Assembly (NCBI RefSeq): GCF_013177735.1
Contig: NZ_WOEZ01000052.1
Span: forward strand, 29,076-93,075
Length of the DNA: 64,000 nucleotides
Direction: 5' to 3'
Source: Paraburkholderia elongata
GTDB lineage: Bacteria > Pseudomonadota > Gammaproteobacteria > Burkholderiales > Burkholderiaceae
Each line of letters starts with the position of its first letter. The stretch's first letter is position 1. A program made the translations under genes and the position numbers. Below the pieces are notes generated by a model. That model was not told the DNA's origin and ran no database searches. It saw only the letters and a list, made by a program, of their open reading frames with translations. Below, piece after piece: positions 1 to 8,330 of the stretch.

Positions 1-813
1 GAATAGCTCGGTGACATGTCGCGGCAGCCGATCAAGGCCCGGCACGCACTCCTTAGCCCGGCGATTTGCCGCGACCGCATTGCCGCGCGCATCGAAGGCG
101 ATCAGAATCTCCGGCTGGGCTTCCACGTAGTGGCGATTCCGATGCGCCAGCAAAACCCAGCAATGCGTGGTCGCGTTGAGAAAGAAACTGTCCTCAATCA
201 ACACCGCGCTGTGACGCACGATGTGGTTGATCAGACGCTGGCTTTCGCGTTCGTCGGGCGAGCGAATCGCCGACGCATCCAGCACGCCGATCAGTTCGCC
301 TTCCAGCCCGAAGATAGGCGAAGCGCTACAGGTCAACGTGGTAAACGCGGCGCGAAAATGATCTGTCTTATGAACCGTGATCGGTTGGGAATCGAGCAGC
401 ACGGCTGCAATGCCGCAGGTTCCCTCTTCCTGCTCGGACCAGCAGGAGCCCCAATAAAGTCCCGCTCGTTTGAAGTCGTGGCGCCGATCCCGGTCAACGC
501 GATAATCGATCGTCACGCCCTGCGCGTCAGTGAGCATCACGCAGTAGTCCGCTTCGCGCACCGTCTCATGCAGACGCGAAAGACACTCTCCGGACGCCCG
601 TAAAACCGATTCTTCCCGGTGTTGTACATCGCGTAATTCCGGCGCGGTCAGAATACGCGGCCCCATTGTCAGGCCAGGATCGAGATGATATTGCTCGAGC
701 GAGCGCCAATACGACGAAGCCAGCCGCATTGCATCGCCGCCGCGATCAGGCGTTCGGCCTTCGATCAACCTGCGGATCCGGTCGATGTGTCTCACTTGCG
801 GAACATAGGGCAT
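1..813 (-). CDS. Sigma-54-dependent activator, AcoR-like (N-terminal part, runs off the window)
   Basis: Reading leftward from an ATG at 813, the frame is open for 271 codons to the window edge, so the C-terminal AAA+ and Fis-type DNA-binding domains lie outside and cannot be seen. Residues of about 65-185 form a GAF-type sensor domain; the stretch EEGTCGI followed by a region on past visits and loss of effect resembles the GAF segment of acetoin-type activators (AcoR/MimR family). Members of this family bind a small catabolic substrate through GAF and drive sigma-54 promoters. The assignment rests on the N-terminal domain only. The start is supported by a GGAGAC-like ribosome site just upstream. 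A perfect palindrome at 919-934 lies about 100 bases before the start and could be its binding site. Confidence 0.8.
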   Translation of the reverse strand, partial: MPYVPQVRHIDRIRRLIEGRTPDRGGDAMRLASSYWRSLEQYHLDPGLTMGPRILTAPELRDVQHREESVLRASGECLSRLHETVREADYCVMLTDAQGVTIDYRVDRDRRHDFKRAGLYWGSCWSEQEEGTCGIAAVLLDSQPITVHKTDHFRAAFTTLTCSASPIFGLEGELIGVLDASAIRSPDERESQRLINHIVRHSAVLIEDSFFLNATTHCWVLLAHRNRHYVEAQPEILIAFDARGNAVAANRRAKECVPGLDRLPRHVTELF

Positions 814-918
814 GAATGTCTCCGGTCGGCTCTGCGCGTATCGCTGAGTGGCACGCTTAGGATGACTTTTAGCATGCGGGTTCCGGAAGATCACACCGCA
901 GTGCAGCATCGGACCGGA

Positions 919-934
919 TGAGACTTTTGTCTCA
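919..934. promoter_or_regulatory. Perfect 16-bp palindrome upstream of the AcoR-like regulator
   Basis: TGAGAC-TTTT-GTCTCA is perfectly self-complementary and is followed on the plus strand by seven T residues. It lies between the leftward activator gene and the rightward small gene at 1041. No plus-strand gene ends just before it, so an operator or upstream activator site is more likely than a terminator, although the hairpin-plus-T-run shape fits either. Confidence 0.45.
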
Positions 935-1040
935 GTTTTTTTGTTATGGGGACTGAGTGCGACTCGATTTCTGGAGTAAGGAATACTTCGAGGCGTTATG
1001 CCCGCTGCTAGAATACTTGCCCTTTTCCTTGGAGACGCAC

Positions 1041-1355
1041 ATGTCCTGGTTCATCTATGAAGTGCCCGAATACAACGAAGACGGGGCGCGCATCGAACCC
1101 TTCAGCGACCTGCGTAGCCGCGTCCAGAAAGTAAGTGGGCAGGCCATGGTTGACGAGCTGGAAAGCGTCCGCGAGAACGCCGCGACGACAGCGGATACTC
1201 CGGCGCACCCGCTACGCACCGCGGAAAATCCTCACGTATTCCCGATCCCGTATGCCGACTCCATGATCCTGGTCGGGTTCATCTTCGAACTGAAACGGGA
1301 ATCCCGGCGTCTGGTGGTGTCACCTGTGGAAATGCCCTGGCTGAAAGACGCGTAA
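1041..1355 (+). CDS. Hypothetical protein of 104 aa
   Basis: The frame is open from 957, but the ATG at 1041 is preceded by TTGGAGACGCAC, a good ribosome-binding site, so I take that start (MSWFIYEVPEY...). The protein is soluble and mixed in composition, with an acidic N-terminal half and a C-terminal segment rich in hydrophobic beta-type residues (about 75-100). I see no signal peptide, membrane segment or known motif. It stands alone between the leftward AcoR-like regulator and the leftward TetR gene, with which it converges. I do not recognise the family; codon use fits the surrounding genes. Confidence 0.6.
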   Translation: MSWFIYEVPEYNEDGARIEPFSDLRSRVQKVSGQAMVDELESVRENAATTADTPAHPLRTAENPHVFPIPYADSMILVGFIFELKRESRRLVVSPVEMPWLKDA

Positions 1356-1375
1356 AGCCTCTCTTCGCCAGCGAG

Positions 1376-1990
1376 TCATGCATAGCGCGCAAGAAACATA
1401 TCGGCAGCAGATTCCGCGACCTGCCTTTGTTTCTCCACGCTGAGAGGTGGCTGGCCCATCGTCACCTGCGGCCAGAAAGCGAACGCTTTTACCAGGCCTT
1501 GCAACTGCTGCGAGGCGAACATCGGGTCCGACGTCTTGAGGCGGCCATCGGCAGCGGCTGCGCGAATCCACACCGTCAAGTCTTCTTCGCGCTCGCCCAT
1601 GCGAGCCACCATATCGCGCGCGCGCTCCGGTGAATGAATTCCCGCCCCGATCGCAACGCGCGCGAGGGACAGGAACGCCTCGTCATTCAACAGGCTCAGC
1701 TTTTTCAACAGAAGCTGGAGCAACTGCGCCCGCAATGGATGCACGGCGGAATAAGCCGGCGCCTCTCCCGTGTCACTCGACTCCCACAGCTGCCGCAGGA
1801 TCGCTGCGAATAGCGCTTCCTTGCTCGGAAAATGGTTGTAGACCGTACGCTTCGAGACGTTCGCGCGCGCTGCGATACGGTCCATGCTGGTCGCGTCGAA
1901 GCCGGCCGCGAGAAATTCTTCGATGGCCGCCTCAATCACGGCGGCACGCTTGCGGTCAGTCAGGCGGAGAGGGGTATCACTGGCATTCAT
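1376..1990 (-). CDS. TetR/AcrR-family transcriptional regulator
   Basis: This 204-residue protein has a classical TetR N-terminus: residues of about 13-58 form the three-helix DNA-binding domain, with the recognition-helix segment ANVSKRTVYNHFPSKEALF. The C-terminal part is the variable ligand-binding and dimerisation region, resembling the TetR_C domain of AefR-like repressors. It is transcribed divergently from the metallo-hydrolase gene at 2074; the 83-base gap contains a 25-bp imperfect palindrome, so it most likely represses itself and that hydrolase. The inducer cannot be read from the sequence. Confidence 0.9.
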   Translation of the reverse strand: MNASDTPLRLTDRKRAAVIEAAIEEFLAAGFDATSMDRIAARANVSKRTVYNHFPSKEALFAAILRQLWESSDTGEAPAYSAVHPLRAQLLQLLLKKLSLLNDEAFLSLARVAIGAGIHSPERARDMVARMGEREEDLTVWIRAAAADGRLKTSDPMFASQQLQGLVKAFAFWPQVTMGQPPLSVEKQRQVAESAADMFLARYA

Positions 1991-2010
1991 CGTTAAATTT
2001 TACACCGGGC

Positions 2011-2035
2011 AGTTTACTTTTCTCAAAAATAAACT
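2011..2035. promoter_or_regulatory. Putative TetR operator between tetR and the MBL hydrolase gene
   Basis: The inverted repeat AGTTTAcTTTTctcAAAAATAAACT spans 25 bases in the divergent promoter region. Its arms match apart from one position, and its length and placement are usual for TetR-family operators. It lies 21 bases upstream of the regulator start and 38 bases upstream of the hydrolase start, so one site could control both. Confidence 0.6.
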
Positions 2036-2073
2036 ACACTCGACAGTCTACTTTCTGTATCGAGGCGGTTTGC

Positions 2074-3201
2074 ATGACATCGTTCACCGGTTCTATTCGC
2101 CGCGCCTTGGGTCTGACGGCAGCGCGACGCGGGCGTGAATTGTTCGACACGTCGGCTCAGCACGACGGCGAGCGCTTTCGGAACGTCAAGCCGCGTCCTG
2201 TTGAAGGAATCGGCAAGGCCTTGAGCATCGTATGGAATATATTGGTCAACAAACCGGACGGCACGGTGCCGGCGGGCGCCTTGCCCGTCGATGCACTATC
2301 GCGTGAACAGCTCGACGCTGCGCCTGACCGGAGCCTCTACCGCCTCGGACATTCGACCATGCTGCTCAAGCTGCGTGGTCAGTTCTGGCTGACCGACCCT
2401 GTCTTCGCCGAACGTGCCTCGCCGTTCCGGCGGTTCGGTCCGAAGCGCTTCCATGCACCGCCCATTGCGCTCGAAGACTTGCCACCGCTCTCCGGTGTGA
2501 TTCTGTCGCACGACCACTACGACCATCTGGACCGCGAGACAGTGCTTGCACTCGCAGCCAGGACGGGCGTGTTTCTGACGCCGCTGGGTGTCGGCGACCG
2601 CCTGATCGAGTGGGGTATCGAGGCCTCGAAGGTACGGCAGTTCGACTGGTGGCAGAGCGTTGAGATCGACGGCTTGGCGTTCACGGCAACACCGGCGCAG
2701 CATTTCTCCGGCCGTAGTCTCTTTGATGGCAACAGCACCTTGTGGGCCTCGTGGGTGATCGTCGATGACGCTCTGCGCGTGTTCTTCAGCGGCGACACTG
2801 GCTACTTCGACGGCTTCAAGACCATCGGCGAGCGGCTGGGTCCATTCGACGTGACGCTGCTCGAAACGGGCGCCTACGATGCCCAATGGCCGTACGTCCA
2901 CATGCAGCCCGACGAGACCGTACAAGCACACGTCGATCTGCGCGGGCGCTGGCTGGTGCCGGTTCACAACGGCACGTTCGATCTCGCGATGCATCGCTGG
3001 CAAGAACCCTACGAGCGCGTGGTCGGGCTCACCGCCGCGCGCAGCATTCCGCTCTCGACGCCTCGTATGGGTGAGCGGTTGGATCTGGGCGCGCCGCACC
3101 ACGGCGGAAAGTGGTGGCGCGAAGTTGCCGAGGTTGTGCAAGAGCCCGCGGCGGCGCGGCGCTGGTTCTCCTGTCGTCAAAGTCGGCAAGCGAATTCGTA
3201 A
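2074..3201 (+). CDS. Metallo-beta-lactamase-fold hydrolase (UlaG/NAPE-PLD-like)
   Basis: The ATG at 2074 has GAGG nine bases upstream and gives 375 residues; the open frame reaches farther back over the TetR gene, but that part is antisense. The core has a complete zinc-binding set for the metallo-beta-lactamase fold: HDHYDH at about residues 145-150, a further His near 209, Asp in SGDTGY near 239 and His in PVHNGTF near 297. This arrangement, with GHSTMLLKL early on, is that of the UlaG-like/N-acyl-phosphatidylethanolamine phospholipase D-like branch. The extended N-terminus ahead of the fold is basic, without a clear signal peptide. Substrate unknown. Probably controlled by the divergent TetR protein. 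Confidence 0.85.
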   Translation: MTSFTGSIRRALGLTAARRGRELFDTSAQHDGERFRNVKPRPVEGIGKALSIVWNILVNKPDGTVPAGALPVDALSREQLDAAPDRSLYRLGHSTMLLKLRGQFWLTDPVFAERASPFRRFGPKRFHAPPIALEDLPPLSGVILSHDHYDHLDRETVLALAARTGVFLTPLGVGDRLIEWGIEASKVRQFDWWQSVEIDGLAFTATPAQHFSGRSLFDGNSTLWASWVIVDDALRVFFSGDTGYFDGFKTIGERLGPFDVTLLETGAYDAQWPYVHMQPDETVQAHVDLRGRWLVPVHNGTFDLAMHRWQEPYERVVGLTAARSIPLSTPRMGERLDLGAPHHGGKWWREVAEVVQEPAAARRWFSCRQSRQANS

Positions 3202-3291
3202 AGCTGACTGTTGGCGCTCGGATGCCCGGGCGCTCGCGGAAGATTTTCACGTCACAGACAATAATTCTAATCATGAAACGTCTACAGACGT

Positions 3292-3867
3292 ATGGAACCG
3301 CCGCGCACCCCGAACTCGATGATCGAACGAGATAACGACATCACTGCAACTGTGTTGCGCGAGCGGTCGAAACTCGGCAATTTCATCCGGCGTCGGGTGC
3401 ACGACCAGGGCGAGGCTGAAGACATCTTGCAGGACGTATTCCACGAGTTCGTGCAAGCCTACCGGCTCCCCGCCCCGATTGAACAGGTTAGCGCGTGGCT
3501 GTTTCGCGTGGCGCGAAACAGCATCATCGACCGCTTTCGCAAGCGCCGGGAGCAACCGCTGACCGACATGGTCGACGACCCCGACGACCCAGACTATCGA
3601 CTGGATCTCGCCCTGCCGGCAACCGACGCCGGCCCGGAAGCGGTTTATGCAAGGTCAGTGCTGCTGGAAACCCTGCAAGACGCGCTCAACGAATTGCCAA
3701 CGAATCAGCGCGACGTCTTCGTCGCTCACGAACTCGAAGGGCGCAGCTTCAAGGAGCTGGCATCCGAGAGCGGCGTCGGCGTGAATACGCTATTGGCACG
3801 CAAGCGTTACGCAGTAATGCATCTACGCGTTCGCTTGCAAGCCGTGTATGACGAACTGGATATCTAA
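3292..3867 (+). CDS. ECF-type RNA polymerase sigma factor
   Basis: At 191 residues this has the two-domain layout of an extracytoplasmic-function sigma factor. Region 2 covers about residues 25-90 (RRVHDQGEAEDILQDVF, then WLFRVARNSIIDRFRKR) and region 4 about 120-180 (LNELPTNQRDVFVAHELEG, then a helix-turn-helix around FKELASESGVGVNTLLARK). An alternative start lies at 3319. It heads a tight three-gene run with a small membrane protein 12 bases downstream and a ferredoxin overlapping that. I see no classical anti-sigma factor, so the membrane protein is the candidate partner. Confidence 0.9.
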   Translation: MEPPRTPNSMIERDNDITATVLRERSKLGNFIRRRVHDQGEAEDILQDVFHEFVQAYRLPAPIEQVSAWLFRVARNSIIDRFRKRREQPLTDMVDDPDDPDYRLDLALPATDAGPEAVYARSVLLETLQDALNELPTNQRDVFVAHELEGRSFKELASESGVGVNTLLARKRYAVMHLRVRLQAVYDELDI

Positions 3868-3879
3868 AGGAGCAGATAG

Positions 3880-4194
3880 ATGAGATTCAAACTGAGATGC
3901 TTCGGCAAAGCACTGTTGGTTCTGGTGGGCATTGCTGTGCTGGGATGGATGGTGATGGCGCTATGGAATTGGGTTGTCCCTGCACTATTCATTGGCGGCC
4001 GTTCGATCGATTATCTGCACGCAATGGGCCTGTTGATCCTGAGCCGAATTCTCTTTGGCGGATTTCGAGGGCACGGCGGTTGCCACGGACGCCGGCATTG
4101 GCGTCGGTGGGAACGGATGACGCCGGAGGAGCGCGAAAACTTTCAGAAGAACCTATCGTCAGTTGATGGCAAGCGCCAGGAGGACCGAGCGTGA
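3880..4194 (+). CDS. Small membrane protein with His/Arg-rich tail, possible sigma-factor partner
   Basis: AAAGGAG sits ahead of the ATG. The 104 residues contain one strong N-terminal transmembrane helix (about 10-32) and a second hydrophobic stretch (about 45-62). After these comes a His/Gly/Arg-rich segment (GHGGCHGRRHWRRWERM) and a charged tail with the phrase TPEERENFQ, which is seen in many small stress-linked membrane proteins. The His/Cys cluster could bind a metal. The gene is between an ECF sigma factor and a ferredoxin and overlaps the latter by four bases, so the three are almost surely co-transcribed. A role in sensing or in holding the sigma factor at the membrane is inference only. 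Confidence 0.65.
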   Translation: MRFKLRCFGKALLVLVGIAVLGWMVMALWNWVVPALFIGGRSIDYLHAMGLLILSRILFGGFRGHGGCHGRRHWRRWERMTPEERENFQKNLSSVDGKRQEDRA

Positions 4195-4487
4195 GCAACG
4201 CGTCGACATCCACATGCAAGCCGGCCGCAGGCGTGATTGCTCCCGTGGTCAATTTGAAACGGTGCGAGGGCAAGGGCGATTGCGCAGTGGTCTGCCCCGA
4301 GGACGTTTTCGAAATCCGCAGGATCGACACGGCCGACTACCAGCAGTTGGGAGGGCTGCAGAAGTTCAAGCTACGCGTGCACGGAATGAAAGTCGCGTAC
4401 ACGCCAAACGCCGATGCGTGCCGTGCATGCGGCTTGTGCGTGACTGCATGCCCCGAACATGCCATTACATTAGCCAGATCAGCCTAA
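4191..4487 (+). CDS. Ferredoxin-like protein with two iron-sulfur motifs
   Basis: It starts at a GTG (4191) that overlaps the preceding gene by four bases, showing translational coupling. The 98 residues hold two cluster motifs. The second, CRACGLCVTACPE, is a full C-x2-C-x2-C-x3-CP [4Fe-4S] motif. The first, CEGKGDCAVVCPE, has Lys where the second Cys should be, which suggests a [3Fe-4S] or altered cluster. About 40 residues separate the motifs, more than in minimal bacterial ferredoxins. It probably carries electrons in the cytoplasm for a partner that the ECF sigma factor controls. Its 3' end overlaps the convergent GGDEF-EAL gene by nine bases. Confidence 0.85.
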   Translation: MSNASTSTCKPAAGVIAPVVNLKRCEGKGDCAVVCPEDVFEIRRIDTADYQQLGGLQKFKLRVHGMKVAYTPNADACRACGLCVTACPEHAITLARSA

Positions 4488-7277
4488 AGTACCGGAACCA
4501 ACGTTTCTCTCATCACTCCCCGTCGACCAATCTTCTGTCCGGTCCCGGGAGCTGAATTGGCTCACAAACTGTTCAAAACCCTGAATCGGAAGCGGCTTGC
4601 AAAAGAGGAAACCTTGATAGGCATGACATCCTGCTACGGCAAGAAAATCTCTTTGCGCTTCGGTTTCGACGCCCTCGGCGATGACACCCAGGTTAAAACT
4701 TCGGGCAAGCGCTACGATGGTTCTCGCGATGTCCGCGTCGTTGGGGTCGACCAGAATGTCGCGCACGAACGACCGGTCAATCTTTAACTGGTCCAGCGGC
4801 AATCTTTTCAGGTAAGACAGCGAAGAGTAGCCAGTCCCGAAGTCATCCAGAGCGAAAGTCACGCCTCGCGCGCGAAGGGCGCTCATCTTTTCGATAATGT
4901 CCTGCACGTTCTCAACGAGAACACTCTCGGTTAGCTCGAGCTTCAGCCTGTCCGCCCTCGCCCCAGTCCGGTTGATGACTGCGAGCACACCGTCTACGAA
5001 GTCAGGCTCGCGAAATTGCCGGGCGCTGACGTTCACTGCGATAGACAGATGCGCCATCGATGGCCGCGTCGCCCACAAGGCCAGCTGAGCGCATGCGGAC
5101 GCCAATACCGTTCGCCCCATCTCGAGAATCAGCCCCGACTCCTCAGCGAGCGGGATAAACTCACCTGGGGGTATCAGGCCGCGCTCAGGATGCTCCCAGC
5201 GCGCCAACGCTTCCGCACCGGTTATGTAATTACCGTCAACGACCTGCGCCTGATAGTGAAGGACAATCCGGTTCTCCTCAATCGCGTTGCGCAACCCCAC
5301 CTCCAGCTCGGCTCGCCTCAGCACCGCCGTCTGCATCGCAGGGTCGAAGAAGCACATGGCATTGCGGCCGCGCTCCTTCGATTTATACATGGCAAGATCG
5401 GCCTGCTTGAAAAGCTCGTCGGTAGACGTCTGCTCCCCATTGAATACGGTGACGCCTATGCTCGCGGTGCTGCGAAACTGGACACCATTGAGCTCGTAGG
5501 CGGCCCCCAACACGGCGAGAATTCTTTCCCCCACCGCCGCGGTTTCCATTGTCGCCTCTGCTTGATCCAGACTCAGATTTCCCAGCACCACGACGAACTC
5601 GTCACCGCCGACCCGGGCGACCGTGTCGTCCTCATTGACACTACTCGACAGACGATACGCGACCTGTCGCAGGAGCAGATCGCCTTTGTCGTGCCCAAGC
5701 GTATCGTTCAGCGTTTTGAAGTGGTCGAGATCGATGAACATCAGGGCGCCGCAGACCTTGTTCTGCCGGCTGGCCACCATCGACTGCCTCAGCCGATCCA
5801 GAAGAAGCGCGCGATTGGGCAAACGGGTAAGCGTGTCGTAGAAGGCAAGTTCCCGGATTTTCTCCCCCGACTTCTTACGCTCTGTAATATCGCGGCCGCT
5901 GGTACGAAAACCAATGAAGTCTCCTCTCTGATTGCTAATCGGAACCCAGGAGACCGACAGCCAGAGCAGCGATCCATCCTTGCGCACACAACGAAACTCA
6001 AGATCGTCGCCACGAGAACCCTGAAGCCCCTTTTTAAATTCCGGCGCAACGCGCGAAAGGTCCTCCGGATGGATGAGCGTGCGGGCGAAGTCGGGCATCG
6101 CCATACATTCGGCGACCGTGTAGCCCGTGTAGTGCTCAACCGAGGGATTGATCCAGCGAGGTTTGCCGTCCGGTCCCCACCAGATCTCCAGGTTCACCGT
6201 GCAGTCGGCAATGGCGCGAAATTTCTCCTCGTTTTCGCGCAACTCCCGCGTCATCGCCGAGGCCAGTCGCATGGCACGCCCCCGCCCTGTCATCATGAGC
6301 CAGGTCAGAAGCGCCAGCAGAAGACTCAAGCCCGTGCCAGTGCCGGCAATTAATGCCTCCGCATTACGTCCCAACCGGGATCGGAACTCGTCCGAGGCGC
6401 TCATCGAGAGCATCCAGTCGTGCCCGTCCACAACCAGATATTCGTTTGCGGAGATGAGTGCGGGCGCATGCCGGTTGTCTGCATCTGAAGTGCGATGCAG
6501 CAGCGCTGCCTCCGATGGCTCTACACCATCGTAAATGGCCAGCGAGACGCCGGGTGGCTGCTCGCCGTAGAGACTGGCCATCACATCGTGCATACGGAAC
6601 GACGCATAGACCCAACCGATAATGTTCGCCCGACGCTGTACAAGGTTGTCCTGCGCCTTTCCGGAAGCGTAGATCGGAAGGTACATGATGAAACCTGGCC
6701 GCGGGTCTGCGCCCATGTCGACCGCAAGGCGCACCTTTCCCGAGAGTGCCGCCATGCCGGAGTCGCGGGCCTTCTCCATCGCAGAGCGCCGCACCGGTTC
6801 GTTCCAGGCGTCAAAGCCGGGCGAGCTGCGTGCGAGGCCAATAAAGGGCTCGCGCTGAATGATCGGGGCATAATCCTCGCGCAGCCCGTCCGGATGAATC
6901 GTGTAGTCTGGAATGCCGCCCTGGCGCGTGTCCGCTATATGGGAGGCTTTACGCGCCGCGGGCACCCATTCGACCACACCTACGCCGTGAACCCCGGAAA
7001 AGTTCGCGTCAAGATTGAGCGCGCTCACATAGCGCCGGAACCTGTCGCGATCGATCGTTCCATTCGCGGCAAACAGGCTCTGCACGCCTCGCAACATCAG
7101 TTCGTAGGTCGCCATGCGCTGTTCGACGCGGCCTACCGTATCACTCATGGTGTAGTTGAACTGGGTGCGAAGCTCTTTGCGAGTCGCTTGCCGTTCGTGA
7201 TTCCACACTATCCAGGTCACGCAGAGCGAAGCGGATAAAACCAGCAACGGCAACAGGACAGAGCGTACCCGGATCAC
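4479..7277 (-). CDS. CHASE-PAS-GGDEF-EAL membrane c-di-GMP enzyme
   Basis: The 932-residue protein has an N-terminal membrane helix (about 5-25), a periplasmic CHASE domain (about 70-280), a second membrane helix (about 308-330), a PAS domain (about 345-470), a GGDEF domain (about 475-640) and an EAL domain (about 655-905). The synthase motif is intact (RVGGDEF), but the inhibitory RxxD site before it reads NEDD. The phosphodiesterase motifs are all present: EALARW, NVSARQF, ELTES, DDFGTG, KIDRSF and EGVET. It may therefore both make and break c-di-GMP, in response to a periplasmic ligand and a PAS signal. Its GTG start overlaps the stop of the solute-binding protein gene (GTGA), so the two are made together. 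Confidence 0.92.
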   Translation of the reverse strand: MIRVRSVLLPLLVLSASLCVTWIVWNHERQATRKELRTQFNYTMSDTVGRVEQRMATYELMLRGVQSLFAANGTIDRDRFRRYVSALNLDANFSGVHGVGVVEWVPAARKASHIADTRQGGIPDYTIHPDGLREDYAPIIQREPFIGLARSSPGFDAWNEPVRRSAMEKARDSGMAALSGKVRLAVDMGADPRPGFIMYLPIYASGKAQDNLVQRRANIIGWVYASFRMHDVMASLYGEQPPGVSLAIYDGVEPSEAALLHRTSDADNRHAPALISANEYLVVDGHDWMLSMSASDEFRSRLGRNAEALIAGTGTGLSLLLALLTWLMMTGRGRAMRLASAMTRELRENEEKFRAIADCTVNLEIWWGPDGKPRWINPSVEHYTGYTVAECMAMPDFARTLIHPEDLSRVAPEFKKGLQGSRGDDLEFRCVRKDGSLLWLSVSWVPISNQRGDFIGFRTSGRDITERKKSGEKIRELAFYDTLTRLPNRALLLDRLRQSMVASRQNKVCGALMFIDLDHFKTLNDTLGHDKGDLLLRQVAYRLSSSVNEDDTVARVGGDEFVVVLGNLSLDQAEATMETAAVGERILAVLGAAYELNGVQFRSTASIGVTVFNGEQTSTDELFKQADLAMYKSKERGRNAMCFFDPAMQTAVLRRAELEVGLRNAIEENRIVLHYQAQVVDGNYITGAEALARWEHPERGLIPPGEFIPLAEESGLILEMGRTVLASACAQLALWATRPSMAHLSIAVNVSARQFREPDFVDGVLAVINRTGARADRLKLELTESVLVENVQDIIEKMSALRARGVTFALDDFGTGYSSLSYLKRLPLDQLKIDRSFVRDILVDPNDADIARTIVALARSFNLGVIAEGVETEAQRDFLAVAGCHAYQGFLFCKPLPIQGFEQFVSQFSSRDRTEDWSTGSDERNVGSGTLG

Positions 7278-8068
7278 GGCGACGCCTTGAAGTTGACCAT
7301 GGAATCGGCCAGATCTGGCCTGAAGTACTTTTCGAAGATACGGCGCACCGTACCGTCAGCACGCATTTCATCTACCAGCGCCCGCCACTTCTCCCGTTCG
7401 GCGGCCGGCAGCGCTTTCTTCGACATGATCAGACCGTGCGGCACCGAAGGATCGTTGAACTCAACGATCGTCGTCACGTCGCGGATCTTTTTCTCATCCA
7501 GCGCGGGGTAATCGAAGGGCTCGATAATCATGCCCTGGATCTGCCGAAGAATAAGCGCCTGGTAGAGAGGCTCGAGCCCGCCTGCCAGGCTTACCCGATT
7601 TTCCGACGTCAATCTGTCGACCAGTTCGTTAGCCGATGCGCTGTAGCGAAAACTGCGGATCACGCCGAGCTGGGCGCGTTCATTGTGTTCGAAATCCGCG
7701 ACGTTATGGATGCCGGCATCCTTGCGCACGAGCAGATAGTATTTATTACTGAAGTACCACGCGAACGAAGCGTATTGATTGCGTTCGTCATTCGCAATTC
7801 CGGAAAGACTGAAGTCGAGTGCGCCCGACTCGATCAGTGTCCAGATACGTGCGCGTGACATCAGACTGACCTTGATCTGGCAACCGCTACGCCGGATCAA
7901 CTCATCGGCAAAGTCTTTGTCGATACCGCTATCGGTGTCGAGCGAATAGAGCAGGCCGTGATCGTGCAAACCAAGCGTAAACGGCCGGGAACAATCCGGT
8001 CCGCCCGCGAAGGCATTGCTTACGAAACACACTGCCAACAACACCCCGCCAAGCCAGTTTCGAATCAC
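7274..8068 (-). CDS. Periplasmic amino-acid-type solute-binding protein (SBP_bac_3 family)
   Basis: The 264-residue precursor has a signal peptide ending near AFAGG (about residue 22) and then the fold of family-3 binding proteins (PF00497 type): FTLGLHDHGLLYSLDTDSGIDKDFADEL, and later LDFSLSGIANDERN. No permease or ATPase gene is nearby. Instead it lies directly before the CHASE-GGDEF-EAL gene with a four-base overlap. This suggests that its role is sensing: the loaded or empty protein would act on the CHASE domain in the periplasm, as reported for other binding protein/diguanylate cyclase pairs. The ligand is unknown. Confidence 0.85.
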   Translation of the reverse strand: MIRNWLGGVLLAVCFVSNAFAGGPDCSRPFTLGLHDHGLLYSLDTDSGIDKDFADELIRRSGCQIKVSLMSRARIWTLIESGALDFSLSGIANDERNQYASFAWYFSNKYYLLVRKDAGIHNVADFEHNERAQLGVIRSFRYSASANELVDRLTSENRVSLAGGLEPLYQALILRQIQGMIIEPFDYPALDEKKIRDVTTIVEFNDPSVPHGLIMSKKALPAAEREKWRALVDEMRADGTVRRIFEKYFRPDLADSMVNFKASP

Positions 8069-8330
8069 AACGCCTCCGCGGCGGAACGACGCCTGGTTAA
8101 ATTCGTTAAATTCTTATCCGCCATCACAATCCGACGGCATGTTCAGTCAGGCTTTTCTATTAATACCCGGTTTTTATCACACATTCCGGCATATTTTCCT
8201 GACTCAATGTGTCGCCGATGTGCGGCGCGCAAGCAAGATTTTCTTTCGCAATACCTCTGTACGCAAGAGCAACAATACTTTTTCGTTCTTGAGAGCACCC
8301 TTACGACTTCTTGCCGCAAGCCGGCGTCCG

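Noticed and set aside
848..866. TGGCACGCTTAGGATGA as a sigma-54 promoter
   Set aside because: The -24-like TGGCAC is present but the required GC element at -12 is not.
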